A program made the translations under genes and the position numbers. The notes beneath the pieces are model-generated. The model was not told where the DNA came from. It made no database searches and saw nothing but the letters and a program-made list of their open reading frames with translations. A stretch of 64,000 nucleotides of DNA from Thermothelomyces thermophilus ATCC 42464 (lineage: Eukaryota; Ascomycota; Sordariomycetes; Sordariales; Chaetomiaceae). Below, in pieces: positions 44,601 through 55,645 of the stretch (within the stretch, counting starts at the first letter, position 1; each line of letters begins with the position of its first letter). Location of the stretch: NCBI RefSeq assembly GCF_000226095.1, contig NC_016472.1:1922001-1986000 (forward strand), given 5' to 3'.

Positions 44601-47600
44601 GCTGCCCTACGTGATCCGACTCTGGCATCGTCCGATCCTGGCACGCCTTTTGATGCACGGCCGCCCTCAGCCGAGTGTCGAAGGTTGTCGGACGCTTCGC
44701 ACACCCTGGCTGTTCCCGGACTGCTCGCCCCCGGGAACCGGTCTAGCCAGCACTCTGCATGGACTGATTTCTCGTTCGGTAGCGAAGATCGAGACGCTGG
44801 CCACCCTAGTTCTGCGTCACAATTGCATAGAGCAGGTCTCCATGACGACGGGACGTCGTTCCGAGCTGTCCCTTCCACGGGCGATCTCAGTACATGTGCG
44901 TCAAGCGTTGGAGAGCTCGTGCAAAGCCCGGAATCGCCGGCGCTGGAAAGACCTGGCACTTCATCGTTCTCCACGATTCCTGAGTTGGCCGGCGGCCAGC
45001 AGCGGCTCCCCGAACCCGCCAATGCAGGGACCTTCACGCCGCTTAGCAACGGGTCCGATACAGGGGGGGTAGCGCCACTTCCCGAGCGTGACCCTCCCCG
45101 ACCGCCCCCATCCGAGCGCGGGTATGAGCGGGATGGCGCTTTTGATCTCGCGCAGAGCCGACCAGGGAGCTACGCATACAGCCACGAAGGGAACCTTCCC
45201 GAACCCGTGTCGTCACCGCAATCCCTTTCACAGCTCCGCCTTGACCGAGATCCATCTCGGGTCTCGGTGGGTGAGGCGCCGTATGATGGACAGATCCCGC
45301 TGACGGAGAAAGAGAAAGAGGAGCAGCAACGGCTCCGGCAGAGGCAGCTGGTGATTCGGGAGCTCATCGATACGGAGGATGCTTTTGTTCGAGACATGAC
45401 CGTCGTCGAAGAGATCTACAGGGGCACGGCCGAGGCGTGTCCGAATCTGGACAGCAAGACAGTCAAACTGATCTTCAGGAATACGGATGAGATCATTGCG
45501 TTTCATACCGCTCTTCTCGCCGAGTTCAAGGAGGGCGCCGCGAGCGTGTACACTCCCAAGGGTAAGCGCTCGCCTCAGCCAATGCCAGATGGAAAGGAGT
45601 CCGACCCGACGGCCGCGAATTACTTCTCCTTCTCTGCCAACAGGCCGGAGAAGGACGACGAGAAGGACCGCCTCACCGCCATTGGCTCAGTTTTTATCAA
45701 GAACATCGAGCAACTCAAGGCGGTGCATGAGGTATATCTGAGATCCAGCGACAGCTCTTCGAAGCGTCTCGTGCAGATTCAGGAAGACGAGACTGTCATG
45801 CTCTGGCTTAACGAGTGCAACGAGGTGGCCAAGGAACTGACCAGCGCCTGGAACCTGGATTCGCTCCTCATCAAGCCGATGCAGCGCATCACAAAGTATC
45901 CCGACATCATCACCCACTTGCTCAAGTACACCCCGGAGGACCATCCGGACCGTGAATCGCTCATCAATGCGCGGGCACAAGTAATCGGGGCGATTGACGA
46001 GATCAACAAGACCAAGAAGAACTTTGAGCTGGTTGGGCAGATCGTCAGTAATCGGAAGCGCAAAGAGTCGGACGTGCGGACCGGGATAGCAAGAGCGTTC
46101 GGAAAGCGCGTCGACAAACTCCAGGTCTCCGCCGCCGCCAAGCCCGCCGAAGATAGCGAGTACCAAAGGCTCCAGCAGCAGTTTGGCGATGACTACTTGC
46201 GGCTCCAGGTTGTGCTACGAGACGTCGAGTACTACACCAGGAACGTTGCCACCTACGTGCATGAGTTTCTCCAGTACCTCTCCTCTATGGAGCTCGTCAT
46301 GCGCCTCCAGCCATCCAGGGATTATGCGCACCTGGAGAGCAAATGGGTGCAGTTCAACGTATCCATGAGGGACATCGAGAAGATCGCCTTGGAGAGACAT
46401 GTGAGTGCCGTCCATGATTCCACGATCTTGTATCTTATTTTTTTTTTTATTTGCTGATGCGGTCTTCCAGCTCGCCGATGTTCGGAAACATGTCATTGAG
46501 CCCTTTGAACAGGTCATCAGGTGTTATGGCAACCCCTCTCTGGCCATGAAGAAGCGAGCCAAACGACGTCTCGATTACGAAAAGTACGTGGCCCTGAAAG
46601 CCAACGGCAAGAAGGTGGATAAGCAGCTCGCCGAGCTGGTGGAGCAGTACGAGGCGCTCAATGACACGCTCAAGAAGGAGCTGCCCAAGCTCTCCGCCAT
46701 GACGGCCAAGATTGGCAACATCTGCCTCGGCAAGTTCATCAGCATACAGGCGTCCTGGTTCGCTATCTGGAAGGAGAAAGTCAAGGCGCCGCTCTCCGAT
46801 GTCACGCATGTTCCGGAGATCTCCGAGATCGTGTCCAGCTTCCAGCGGGAGTTTGCGCTGCAGGAGGAGAGGGCCAAGGCACTCGGTATCGTCAATCCCG
46901 CGCTCAAGGGCAGGGGATCCCAATCAACCACCGACGACTCCTCGTCCATCCGCTCCAAGACTCGCTCACGCCCCGGCGACATCGTCTCGCCCCGCAGCAG
47001 GGGCTTGTCCATCAACAGTGACCACGCGCCGGTCCTACCAACGCCCGACTTCGTGAAGCGCAACAGCGGACAGTTTAGTCTCTCTCCGGCCAGCAGCGCC
47101 CTTCCTAGCCCCGCCAACTACTACCGCGACTACTACTCGGGCATCAACAACAACAACAACAATAACAACAACGGCGGCAGCACGCGCGGCAGCTCCGGAT
47201 CGCCTGTCACGCCTGCCGAGTCTACAGGCACTTCTCGCCCCGGCGTGGGCGCCGGCTTCCCTCCCACGCGCCCCAGCACCGGCCGCAGCTATGATTCGAC
47301 CAGCCTGCCCCGGCAGAGCTCCGACTCGGCCGCCGCCATGTCGGTCAGCAATCGGCGCGATTCAAACTCAACCTTCAGCTCGAGCTACCCGGCCTATAGC
47401 GCCGCCGGCGAACAGCAGACGAGGCGTCTGTCGGGCCTGTTCAGCTCGGCGCTGCCGCTGCCCGACGCGTCTGAGGAGAGGAGCGCCAGATCGTCGCGGG
47501 CGTCGTCCCGGGACAGAGGGGCCACCGGCACCGGCGGCAGAGGTTATAACGTGCTCTGGCTGGCGGCGTCGCTGTTTGAGTTCAACATTGAAGAGACCAA

Positions 47601-47823
47601 ACATGAGGCCGGGTATCCTTATCTGACTTACCAAGCAGGGGAGGTGAGTCTTTTCTTTTTTTTTTTTTCTATGTGAGTCAGGCTAGCTGACTGGGAGGCG
47701 AAACAGATATTCGATGTGATTGCCGAAAAGGGCGAGCTCTGGCTCGCTAAAAACCAGGATGATCCGCGCGACGTGGTGGGGTGGATCTGGTCCAAACACT
47801 TTGCCAAGCTGGCTGATTCATGA
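41700..47823 (+). CDS. DH-BAR-SH3 Rho/Cdc42 guanine nucleotide exchange factor (1,996 aa)
   Basis: The protein should activate a Rho-family GTPase at membranes. Exons are 41700-46400, 46471-47643 and 47707-47823. The start at 41700 has the strong context CACCATGG; another in-frame ATG lies at 41664. The first 1,200 residues are Ser/Pro/Arg-rich and look disordered. A Dbl-homology domain spans about 1213-1454, with RELIDTEDAFVRDMTVVEE near its start and LLIKPMQRITKYPDIITHLL as the conserved helix. A BAR domain follows at about 1477-1720, and a poly-Asn/Ser-rich linker comes next. The C-terminal SH3 domain (about 1923-1996) contains SLFEFNIEE, YQAGEIFDVI, ELWLAKN and GWIWSKHF. It is completed only by splicing intron 2. 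The DH-BAR-SH3 order is that of animal Tuba and resembles fission yeast Gef1, both Cdc42 GEFs, so Cdc42 is the likely target. There is no PH domain between DH and BAR. Confidence 0.93.
47145..47171 (+). repeat. AAC trinucleotide repeat encoding poly-Asn in the GEF
   Basis: Nine AAC/AAT codons give a poly-Asn run in the disordered linker between the BAR and SH3 domains. The frame is preserved. Confidence 0.9.
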
Positions 47824-50800
47824 TCGATGGATGTTTTGCTTCGCGATACCGATACCCCTGACTCGCACCTGTTAGCCCTCACAGCCATCATCACAACCAG
47901 AGGGAGGCCGAACATGATACCCGCTACCAGCGAAGTTTGATTTGCCTTTTCCTGCTTGTTTAGTACTACTACCTGGATGGGTGGGGTGTCTGGTTTACAC
48001 GCGCATAGGGGAAAGAAAGACAGTTCACTCGATTGCAAAGTGACAAGAAAAGAGAGCTTGGGGGGCCTTTGTCACGATTTTCTATGGGAAGCATGGCGTT
48101 TCGGAGAGGTGTTACAGTACCCTGGGAAACGGCAAACGGAACGGAGAAACAAGAAGGGAACCGGGCTTCTCGGAGGTTTTTGAGGATGAACGGATTGAGA
48201 GTTGACTTGCTTTACTCCACTTTGTCTTGCTTCGACACGATACAGGCTTGTTACCACACACTATACTCACCTTGGTTGTTACTGATACGAACACTAGCTC
48301 TGACTGGTGTTAGTCTTTCTTTGCTTGATTTCTTGATTTTGCGTCTTCACTCTAAGTTCTCTTCCTTGGTCTATCTATACATGCGCTAGAGGGACAAGGC
48401 GTCAGCTGTTCTCTACCTTGTCGAGAGCTGGGGATTGTCTGTTTGCAGAAGAGCTTAGACACAGGTCGTGTTTGTTTGAAACATAACATGTTGTACTAGA
48501 ACCCTGTCTTGTACGATACCAAGGAGCATCAATCACTCCTGCGAAGCCGTTTTCCCTTCAACGTGTCTCGATCTTGATAAACTCTTGTATATACATACAC
48601 ACGTTTACACAAGAAGCAGTTTAGCGAGGGATGGGTGGGCCAACTGACCGTTGACTCGTGCCTAGTGGACTAGAGTAAGGTGCGGTGGCTAGGCTGAGGC
48701 GAGGGGTCACTTGAGACTTGAAGTGGGAGGGAACGCCGCTGGATATGTCACCGTTCTCACCGCTTGTAACAGTTCAGGAATCAAGTGGAAAGGAACCGAT
48801 GGTGTTGAGAGTGCCACACAGCAAGAAAGACAAGGCGTCCTTCAGCTACCTCGCAAGACATATATTTACTACGCTACTTTATCTGCCTGCGTTGTCAAAC
48901 CCCTGATGGGTAAAAGGTAAACAATACAATAATATTCGGCGGGGAGGAATGGAAGCATTGAGGGTTAGGGTTTGCCGGCAACAAACTGCCCTTTTTTGTT
49001 TAGTTTGCCCCTTTTTTTTTTTTTTTTTTTAATCAAGGGTAACGAGCTAGGTAGTGGTGAATATGGAAGGAAACCGGGAGAGAGCAAGACGCAACTCGAA
49101 GGGAACAGGGAAAAAGACATTATTACTAGTAGCAAGAATACTGGAATGTAATTGTGAGACAGGAACCTTTTTTTTATCCTCTATACATATCAATATTGTC
49201 AGATATACCTCTATAATCATCGCACTTGGCCATGTGCCTCCAAAGAGTACCTCTATACCAAACCAACCAAAAAAGGCAGAAAATGCTGATAAATTGTTTT
49301 CAAACTTTGTTATTTGTTCTATAGGGTTTTAGTTGGATGGCGAAGCCACCCGGTCAACCTATAGGACAGCCAGAGATCACGTACTGTACCGTGCAACCCT
49401 TGCTGCCGGCAACGCATGCGCCCTTCGTTTCTGGTCATAATACTGCTGCCCCCTACGTAGTATAGACCCTCAAGCTCCAGACAACACTCGGGATGATATT
49501 CGCGGTGAGCAGCTTGCCACGCGATGCGGCTACCCTTCTAAGACCGGCACTGGGCGTCTGCTCGAGCACTAGGTAGCCCGAATCATGACCTCGAGAACCG
49601 GTTGGGGCGGGCCGATCAGGGCTTTCGAGACAGCAACAACAGATCGGAGGCGCGCGGCATTCTCCCGTATTCCAAATCGCACAAGGAGGGGGCCCAAACA
49701 CGTATCGGCGTCTGATGGGATTGCTGCAGATCGGGACGGCAAACGGGAGGCCGGAGACAGATTAGCACCCTCAAATCCAGAACCCATCCGCGTAGGTACG
49801 ATGCTATTTGCCCTTTCCACCGCCCAGACCCAGCGACGTCTGATGCCGCTGCTCGATCTCGCGAGAGCGTCTGCGTATTCTGTATGTATGTATGTATCGG
49901 TATATATGTATGTATGTATCTAATCCGTACATAGCAGGCCGGCCAATGTGTGGGGGCAGTAGTCCTTCCTGTTCCTCGGGTTCTGCCTGTAGTGCTGTAT
50001 GCTGAAGGGCGAGGTGTGGGAAAGTCCTGGTGGTCTCGACATCTCGGTCCAGATACTGTGTACTATTAGTCGCTCCGTGTGCTCGCTGTGATCCCCGCAG
50101 CGTTGCAGCACTGCCTTGGTGTCGCATGAATCTGCACGGGATGGCAACCCCTGGACTGTCTTGAGTGCACGGATTTGCTGTGGAACACGTCGAATCCTTC
50201 CCTCAAAACGTAACGCCAAGCCGGGTGGTTCTGGCGACCCAGAAAAAAAAAGAAACCTCGGATGGCATGTTCCCGTTTTGGGATTTGCTCTCTGTCGAAT
50301 TGCACCTTTTTGGGTCTCCTCGCTCGCTGGTTTGGGGGGATCGTCGAAAAAAACCCATCTTGGCGCGGCAAGGGACTTGAGTTGCCAATACACTAAGGCA
50401 GAGTCCGTGCGAAGGGTGTGTATACTCCGCAGTATAATCCGTACACTTTCTGTAATCTGTACAATAGTTGTTCCGTACGCATGAAGTAGTAGTAAGCAGT
50501 ATACGGATTACAGTACATACCTTACATACATGCTTGCACAAACATACGCCGTACAAGTGCTCACTGATTCCGGTCGGGGCACATCTGTCGTTGCAGCGGG
50601 GAACTCAGGAGCTCCTTCCATCCCATGCTGCGAAGCCGGGTTCATGAATGGATGGCACCACTCGGCAACCTTGCACAGTAGGTTGTGCACTGTAACCATC
50701 GATTTTCAAATTCGTCACGGCGAAACTCTGAATCAAAGAGAATCCTAATAAGGCCGTTTCCGCGCCTGATTCCAGAAACTGTACGGATTGATCTGTACGA

Positions 50801-53800
50801 AGCTAATTAGTCCGTAGTGTACTCCGTATTCGACGATGCCGCCCCGAGTCTCGGCTTTGCGCCTGCCATCACGAATCGGGAAATCGTGGAGAACCCATGC
50901 CTCGCCCGGGCCATTGGACTCTCCGCAAGTTACTAGTACACTACAGGGGCGTTGGGTCCCATTTTTCGAGGCCGGCAAAGGCCACGAGGAAGCAGAATGA
51001 AATTAATAGACAATGGGAGGGGCAGCCGGGGTCACGCAGCTCCGCGATGCTATTCTTGGATGGCGACGTCGACCCGCCCGCTCGAGATCGGAAAAGCAAT
51101 AACTATCGGTGCTGAGGTCTAGCACATCCCTTCCCTGGCGCCCGAATTGGCTACTGTAGTATATAACACTACTAGTACACGCTACGAGGCTCTGTAGGCA
51201 TTCGAACTCCCCAGCAGGTGACGAGCACATTGGACCGGACGAGTCTGGCCGGAACTTTTCAAGCTCGCCCCCCTCCCCCGGGCGGGGCTGGCCGGTTTGT
51301 TAACACCTCGCGACCCGAGCTATAGCTTCACCCAGCAGGGATCTTGTCGTGAGGGGCGCAGAGGGCGTGGTGAACCTACTGGCGGTTCCCCTCACTCCGG
51401 GGGGCCGTGTGAACCTGGTGGCAGGTGAGACTCGAATGCAGCGTCTTGGAAGGGTCGAATAGGAACGCACCCAGCCCAGCTTCCCGCAACAAGCACGCCG
51501 CGCGCATGCAGGCCTGGTCTTCTTGTAAGTGAGACGCACCCGTCTTTTCGGTCTCGCGCGCTCACACATACTTATACACTAGCGGCATCCGGACTTAGGT
51601 AGGGGGCGAAGGCCGCCGCCATCGTTGCCACCTCAGAGACCTGGGGCCGATGGAGATCGCAATTCTAGACAGACCTCCCGGGCCATGCTTGCATACTTTG
51701 TTATGTACTGTACGCTCCCGACAGATCTGGGCACAATTAATTCAGGGGTTGCTTCGCCATAGCGCTGTCCGTTATAACACCAGGAGGCTGCGTCTGGTGA
51801 ACCACATGCCACATCTGGCTACCGCACGGGAACTAGATTGCAAATATACCAACCCGCAAGACTACACCATCTGCTGACTGGCTGCCGTTCGGGTGGGAGC
51901 ACCCACCTGCTTGTCGAGCCGCAGCAGCCGTGCCGCCGGGCCAATGAAACGATGCACTGGCTGTCATGCTGCTGTAGCGGTGTGGAAACAAGGTTCTTGG
52001 AGAAGGGGGGGGGGGGGGGTCGACGCGCGGGCATTTGCGGTAGCACAGTCCAAGCCCAGGCGTGGAAGTTCTGGATCAAAAACAAAGTTGGAGAGTTTTT
52101 GGAACCCGCGTGGGCCCGCTCGGCGATTCACCGTAACCCACGGGCCTCTCAATCTTTAACTATGTGTATGTCCCGAGGTATGTATGCGTGTATGTACAGA
52201 TTATGCGGTCCAAGACGGTGTCTCACTCCGCGGTCGTCTGACTGGTCCCCCTGCCCAATTCCCTTCCGAGACAGGCGACCCGGATCTGCGGTTGTATCCG
52301 TGCAGCCCGAACCCGGCTTCGGCTCCTGGTCGTCAAGGGCCCCCCGGGCGAGCAAAGAACTAACAAGAGTCTGGTAACGGATAGGTTGGATCGAGATATG
52401 TATCACAACCGCATAGCCCGCGCCACACCCCAGGTCGAGCGAGCCCAAGCGTCCAATACCGGAGTACACCTGCGCGTCGCAGACGAGGAGGATATATTTT
52501 GGGGGGGAGCTGACCGTCATTAAGCAGAGGCGTCTGCTCGGGAATCCATGTAACCTTGCCTCCTTCCGGGCTGGGTCGTGGTGTTTCCGATTGACCGGCA
52601 AGACGCGCCGCTCGAGCAACGGCAGTTTTTTTTTTTTATTACCGCCTTGTAACTCGTGGGCGCTCTATCCATTGTTCGAGAATCTGCAACATCTGTTTCC
52701 CCTGCCGGCCGTTCTTTTTTAGCATCCGACCGTGACTGCGGCTGAGCGACGCCATGTCGCGGCTTGCAGCGGTATGCATGTATGTAATCCGTACATACAT
52801 ACATACATACGTCCGTACTGTACGTACCAGAACTGCTCAGCATTAGCGGGCCCGTAGCAGACGGCCAGAGTGGAGGCTCAGGTTAGTTGAACAGTACATA
52901 AGTACTCCGAACCCACCTTACGTAGACCCGGCTAGCGGGGTGGCCGTACGGAATAGTGCGTTCCAAACTGCAAGTCCAAGTGGCATATTGGATATATGTA
53001 TGTACAGTACAGAACATACAGTAACTACCTGGCTACCTACCTACCCAGCTAGGCATGCACAGTCCTGTAGGTATGTTGTACCAGTGCTCCTTCCATACAA
53101 GATCAGGTACTATATACTGTTAGTGTACGGCCAGGTTCGCCTTAGCTCCTGCGTGCCTGCGTGCGTAGTGGGGTTCAGGCTCCCCGGCACAGTGCCGAAC
53201 ACTAGAACATTAAACTGTCCCCCCTCTTCCATTCCCAGAACAGGCGGCCCTTGGAATCTCTTAGCGTCCAAGTAAAACACACCCCAAAGCGGGCCAAGGC
53301 TCAGCCGGGTCCCCGAAATGGGGTTGCAGTTGACGGCCATGACCAAGCACCTCCCCACCAAGGCGGTCACCCTCAGCCTAATACGTCTGGCACTCGACCA
53401 GGGCACAATAACACAAGACGTTGAAGACAGTTTCATCGGCTTGCAGATTGCATTCGCCAGAGCATCCGGGGTATATATGCAGCACCGCGGGCTTCCTTCA
53501 CTCCAACGCCAAGCCCAAGCTTCCCAGTGTACAGTACGTACGTACTTAGCAGCTCCCACCTAGCTCCAATCTTCTCACGCTCCCGGGCCGTCCTGTCGCA
53601 AGCCAACGCCGCGTCTCCGCGTCGCCGCTTGCATCTTCCACCTTAAGCCTCAATCCACAGAGTGGGCAATCGGGCTCATCGACCGCCGACCTACCTCAGT
53701 CTCTCGAGTCCACGCCGACGCAGTCGCCTAAAGAAGGGGCGCCCGCCAACACCTGCCCGCTTTATCCCGGAGTTAATTCCCGACCGATCGGAACTCTGCT

Positions 53801-53908
53801 TTTGCCGCCGTCCAAAAAAGCACGCCCGCACCCTCGGAGGAACAGCCGACGACTGCCTCTGATCCCGCGACCGGCGCGGTCCCGAGGGACTCGACCGCAA
53901 CCTACAAC
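47824..53908. other. Gene-poor region between the GEF and velB (6.1 kb)
   Basis: I looked for coding on both strands and found no frame with a recognisable domain or a plausible exon chain. The longest open frames (up to 179 aa) are not supported. The region holds GTAT/CATA microsatellites (about 49885-49925, 52776-52805), a poly(T) tract at 49012-49030, a telomere-like GGGTTAGGG at 48962-48970, a G-run at about 52007-52018 and several copies of TAATCCGTAC. Presumably it includes the GEF 3' UTR and the velB promoter. A non-coding RNA cannot be excluded. Confidence 0.55.
50435..50510. repeat. Inverted pair of the dispersed TAATCCGTA motif
   Basis: TAATCCGTAC at 50435-50444 faces its reverse complement TACGGATTA at 50502-50510, about 57 bp apart. 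The same 9-10 bp motif recurs elsewhere in this window only in intergenic DNA: 40726-40736 (reverse), 41226-41235, 49921-49930 and 52785-52794. Shortened versions are seen near 50781, 57013 and 57626. Confidence 0.8.
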
Positions 53909-55645
53909 ATGCACCAACCGCCGTACCCGCCGAGCCAGGCGCAGCCGCTGCCTTCAGATATGCACTCGCGCTCTCACCAGCTGCCGTATCCCCCGCCCCA
54001 GGTGCCGCAGCTACCTTCAATGCCCCCACCGAACACGCAATACCAGGACAGCGTCCCCATGACGGGCCCCGGAGCGCTGCAGCCAGGGAAGCCCGGCGAC
54101 GCCCCCCAGCCGCCTTCCTCGCAATCCCAAGAACGCGCCCCGCTCACGCCTGAGCAGAGACGGCAGCAAGAGCTGAACCTCAAGCCGTACTCCTCCGAAG
54201 ATGATCAGGGCCGGGTATACTCGTAAGAACACTCTTCTTTTTCTTTTTCTTCTTCCTTGCCGAGGCGGCCCGCCCGCTTCTGGCTTCTGCGAACGGGCGG
54301 GGGGGGGGGGAGGGGAGGGGGCGCGCCTATGCATGTCATGTATATCCTCCGGTCGTGTGGAGAGGCGCTAATCCGGTGCCCGACAGCCTTGACGTTGTGC
54401 AACAGCCACAACGTGCGCGAATGTGTGGTTTTGGCGATAAGGTACGCTTGCCCTTTCTGGACTTGCTTTCTTCGGGATCGGACGGACAGGAGGCTTACAC
54501 CCCTTGGACAGGACCGCCGTCCCATCACGCCACCGCCTTGTGTGAGACTCATCGTTAGAGATGCAAAAACCGGGAAGGAAATCGATTGCAAGTAGGGCGA
54601 CCCCGTTCCCTCTGAAAGCCTTCTTCGCATTCCTCTCGGACATGGCTGATCAGGCGCGAACCCCCCGTTCGAACAGTGAGATTGAGCACACAATGTACGT
54701 TCTCAACGTTGATCTCTGGTCCGAGGACGCTCTCAAGGAGGTGAACCTCGTCCGCCATACCACGGCAACACCTTCGATATCGTCCACGTCGCCTGCATCC
54801 TACGCCCAAATCGAGCAGGCCTCGCCTGCCTATTCGCACATGGTGCCGCCCGGCCGGGATATGGCTTACTCGCAGCAAATGGCCTATCACCCTCCTCCGG
54901 GCCAACCCGTTAGCCCTTACGGCATGCAGCAATCATACGGCCAAGGTAGGTCTTTCATCTTGTGCGCTTTGTTCCAGGACGCTCCGGGATCTTTTCGGTT
55001 GACAAAGTTCGGGCAAACCAGGTTTCGTCTCGCCAAACGGGGCCAGCTACCAACCCCCTAATCAGTATTACCCGCAGGCCGACCTGCAAGGCCTGGGCCA
55101 GCTCGTAACGTCGCCTTACGGACCTCCACGTGTATACGATCCCCAGTATGGCGGCATGCCTCAGCGCATGTCCATCAGCGGTAATCCGCCCTCGGGCATG
55201 TTTACGCGGAACCTGATTGGGAGCCTAGCCGCCAGTGCTTTCCGCCTCCAGGACACCCAGGATAAGATTGGCATCTGGTTTATATTGCAAGATCTTAGCG
55301 TCCGCACCGAGGGATGCTTCCGGTATTTTCTCCCCTCCCCCCCTTTTTTTTTTCTCTTCTTCGAGTTCGCGGGCTAAGCTAACCCCACATTCAAGGCTAC
55401 GCTTCTCCTTTGTGAACGTTGGCGCTCCCGGTTCGTCGGGAAACGGGTCCATCAACGTCGGCAAAGCTCCTGTTCTTGCCTCCGTCTTCAGCGATGTCTT
55501 CCAAGTCTACTCAGCCAAAAAGTTTCCCGGAGTTTGCGAGAGTACCGCTCTGAGCAAATGCTTCGCAAGCCAGGGTATCAAGATCCCCATCCGCAAAGAC
55601 AACCCGAATAAGAACTCAAACCAGGACGACGACGATTACGATTAG
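53909..55645 (+). CDS. velB: Velvet-family regulator VelB (422 aa)
   Basis: VelB is a nuclear velvet-domain DNA-binding protein. In other fungi it pairs with VeA/LaeA and with VosA to coordinate development, spore maturation and secondary metabolism. Exons are 53909-54222, 54387-54441, 54512-54591, 54677-54945, 55022-55322 and 55396-55645. The N terminus is Pro/Gln-rich. The velvet domain opens with YSLDVVQQPQRARMCGFGDK and continues with DRRPITPPPCVRLIV, KEIDC and MYVLNVDLWSED. A Pro/Gln/Tyr-rich insertion of about 100 residues follows, as is typical of VelB. The second half then reads GMFTRNLIGSLAASAF, IGIWFILQDLSVRTEG and RLRFSFVNVG. The C terminus ends in a short acidic tail. The insertion distinguishes VelB from VeA and VosA. 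The equivalent gene in Neurospora is called ve-2. Confidence 0.96.

Noticed and set aside
51300-51569. Possible tRNA because of a T-loop-like GACTCGAATGC near 51427
   Set aside because: No matching T stem, anticodon arm or acceptor stem could be paired on either strand.
51838-52377. 179-codon plus-strand frame in the gene-poor gap
   Set aside because: Runs through a poly(G) tract giving a glycine run; composition is not protein-like and no domain is visible.
53110-53559. 149-codon minus-strand frame upstream of velB
   Set aside because: No recognisable motif; lies in the expected velB promoter and contains repeats; not supportable as a gene.
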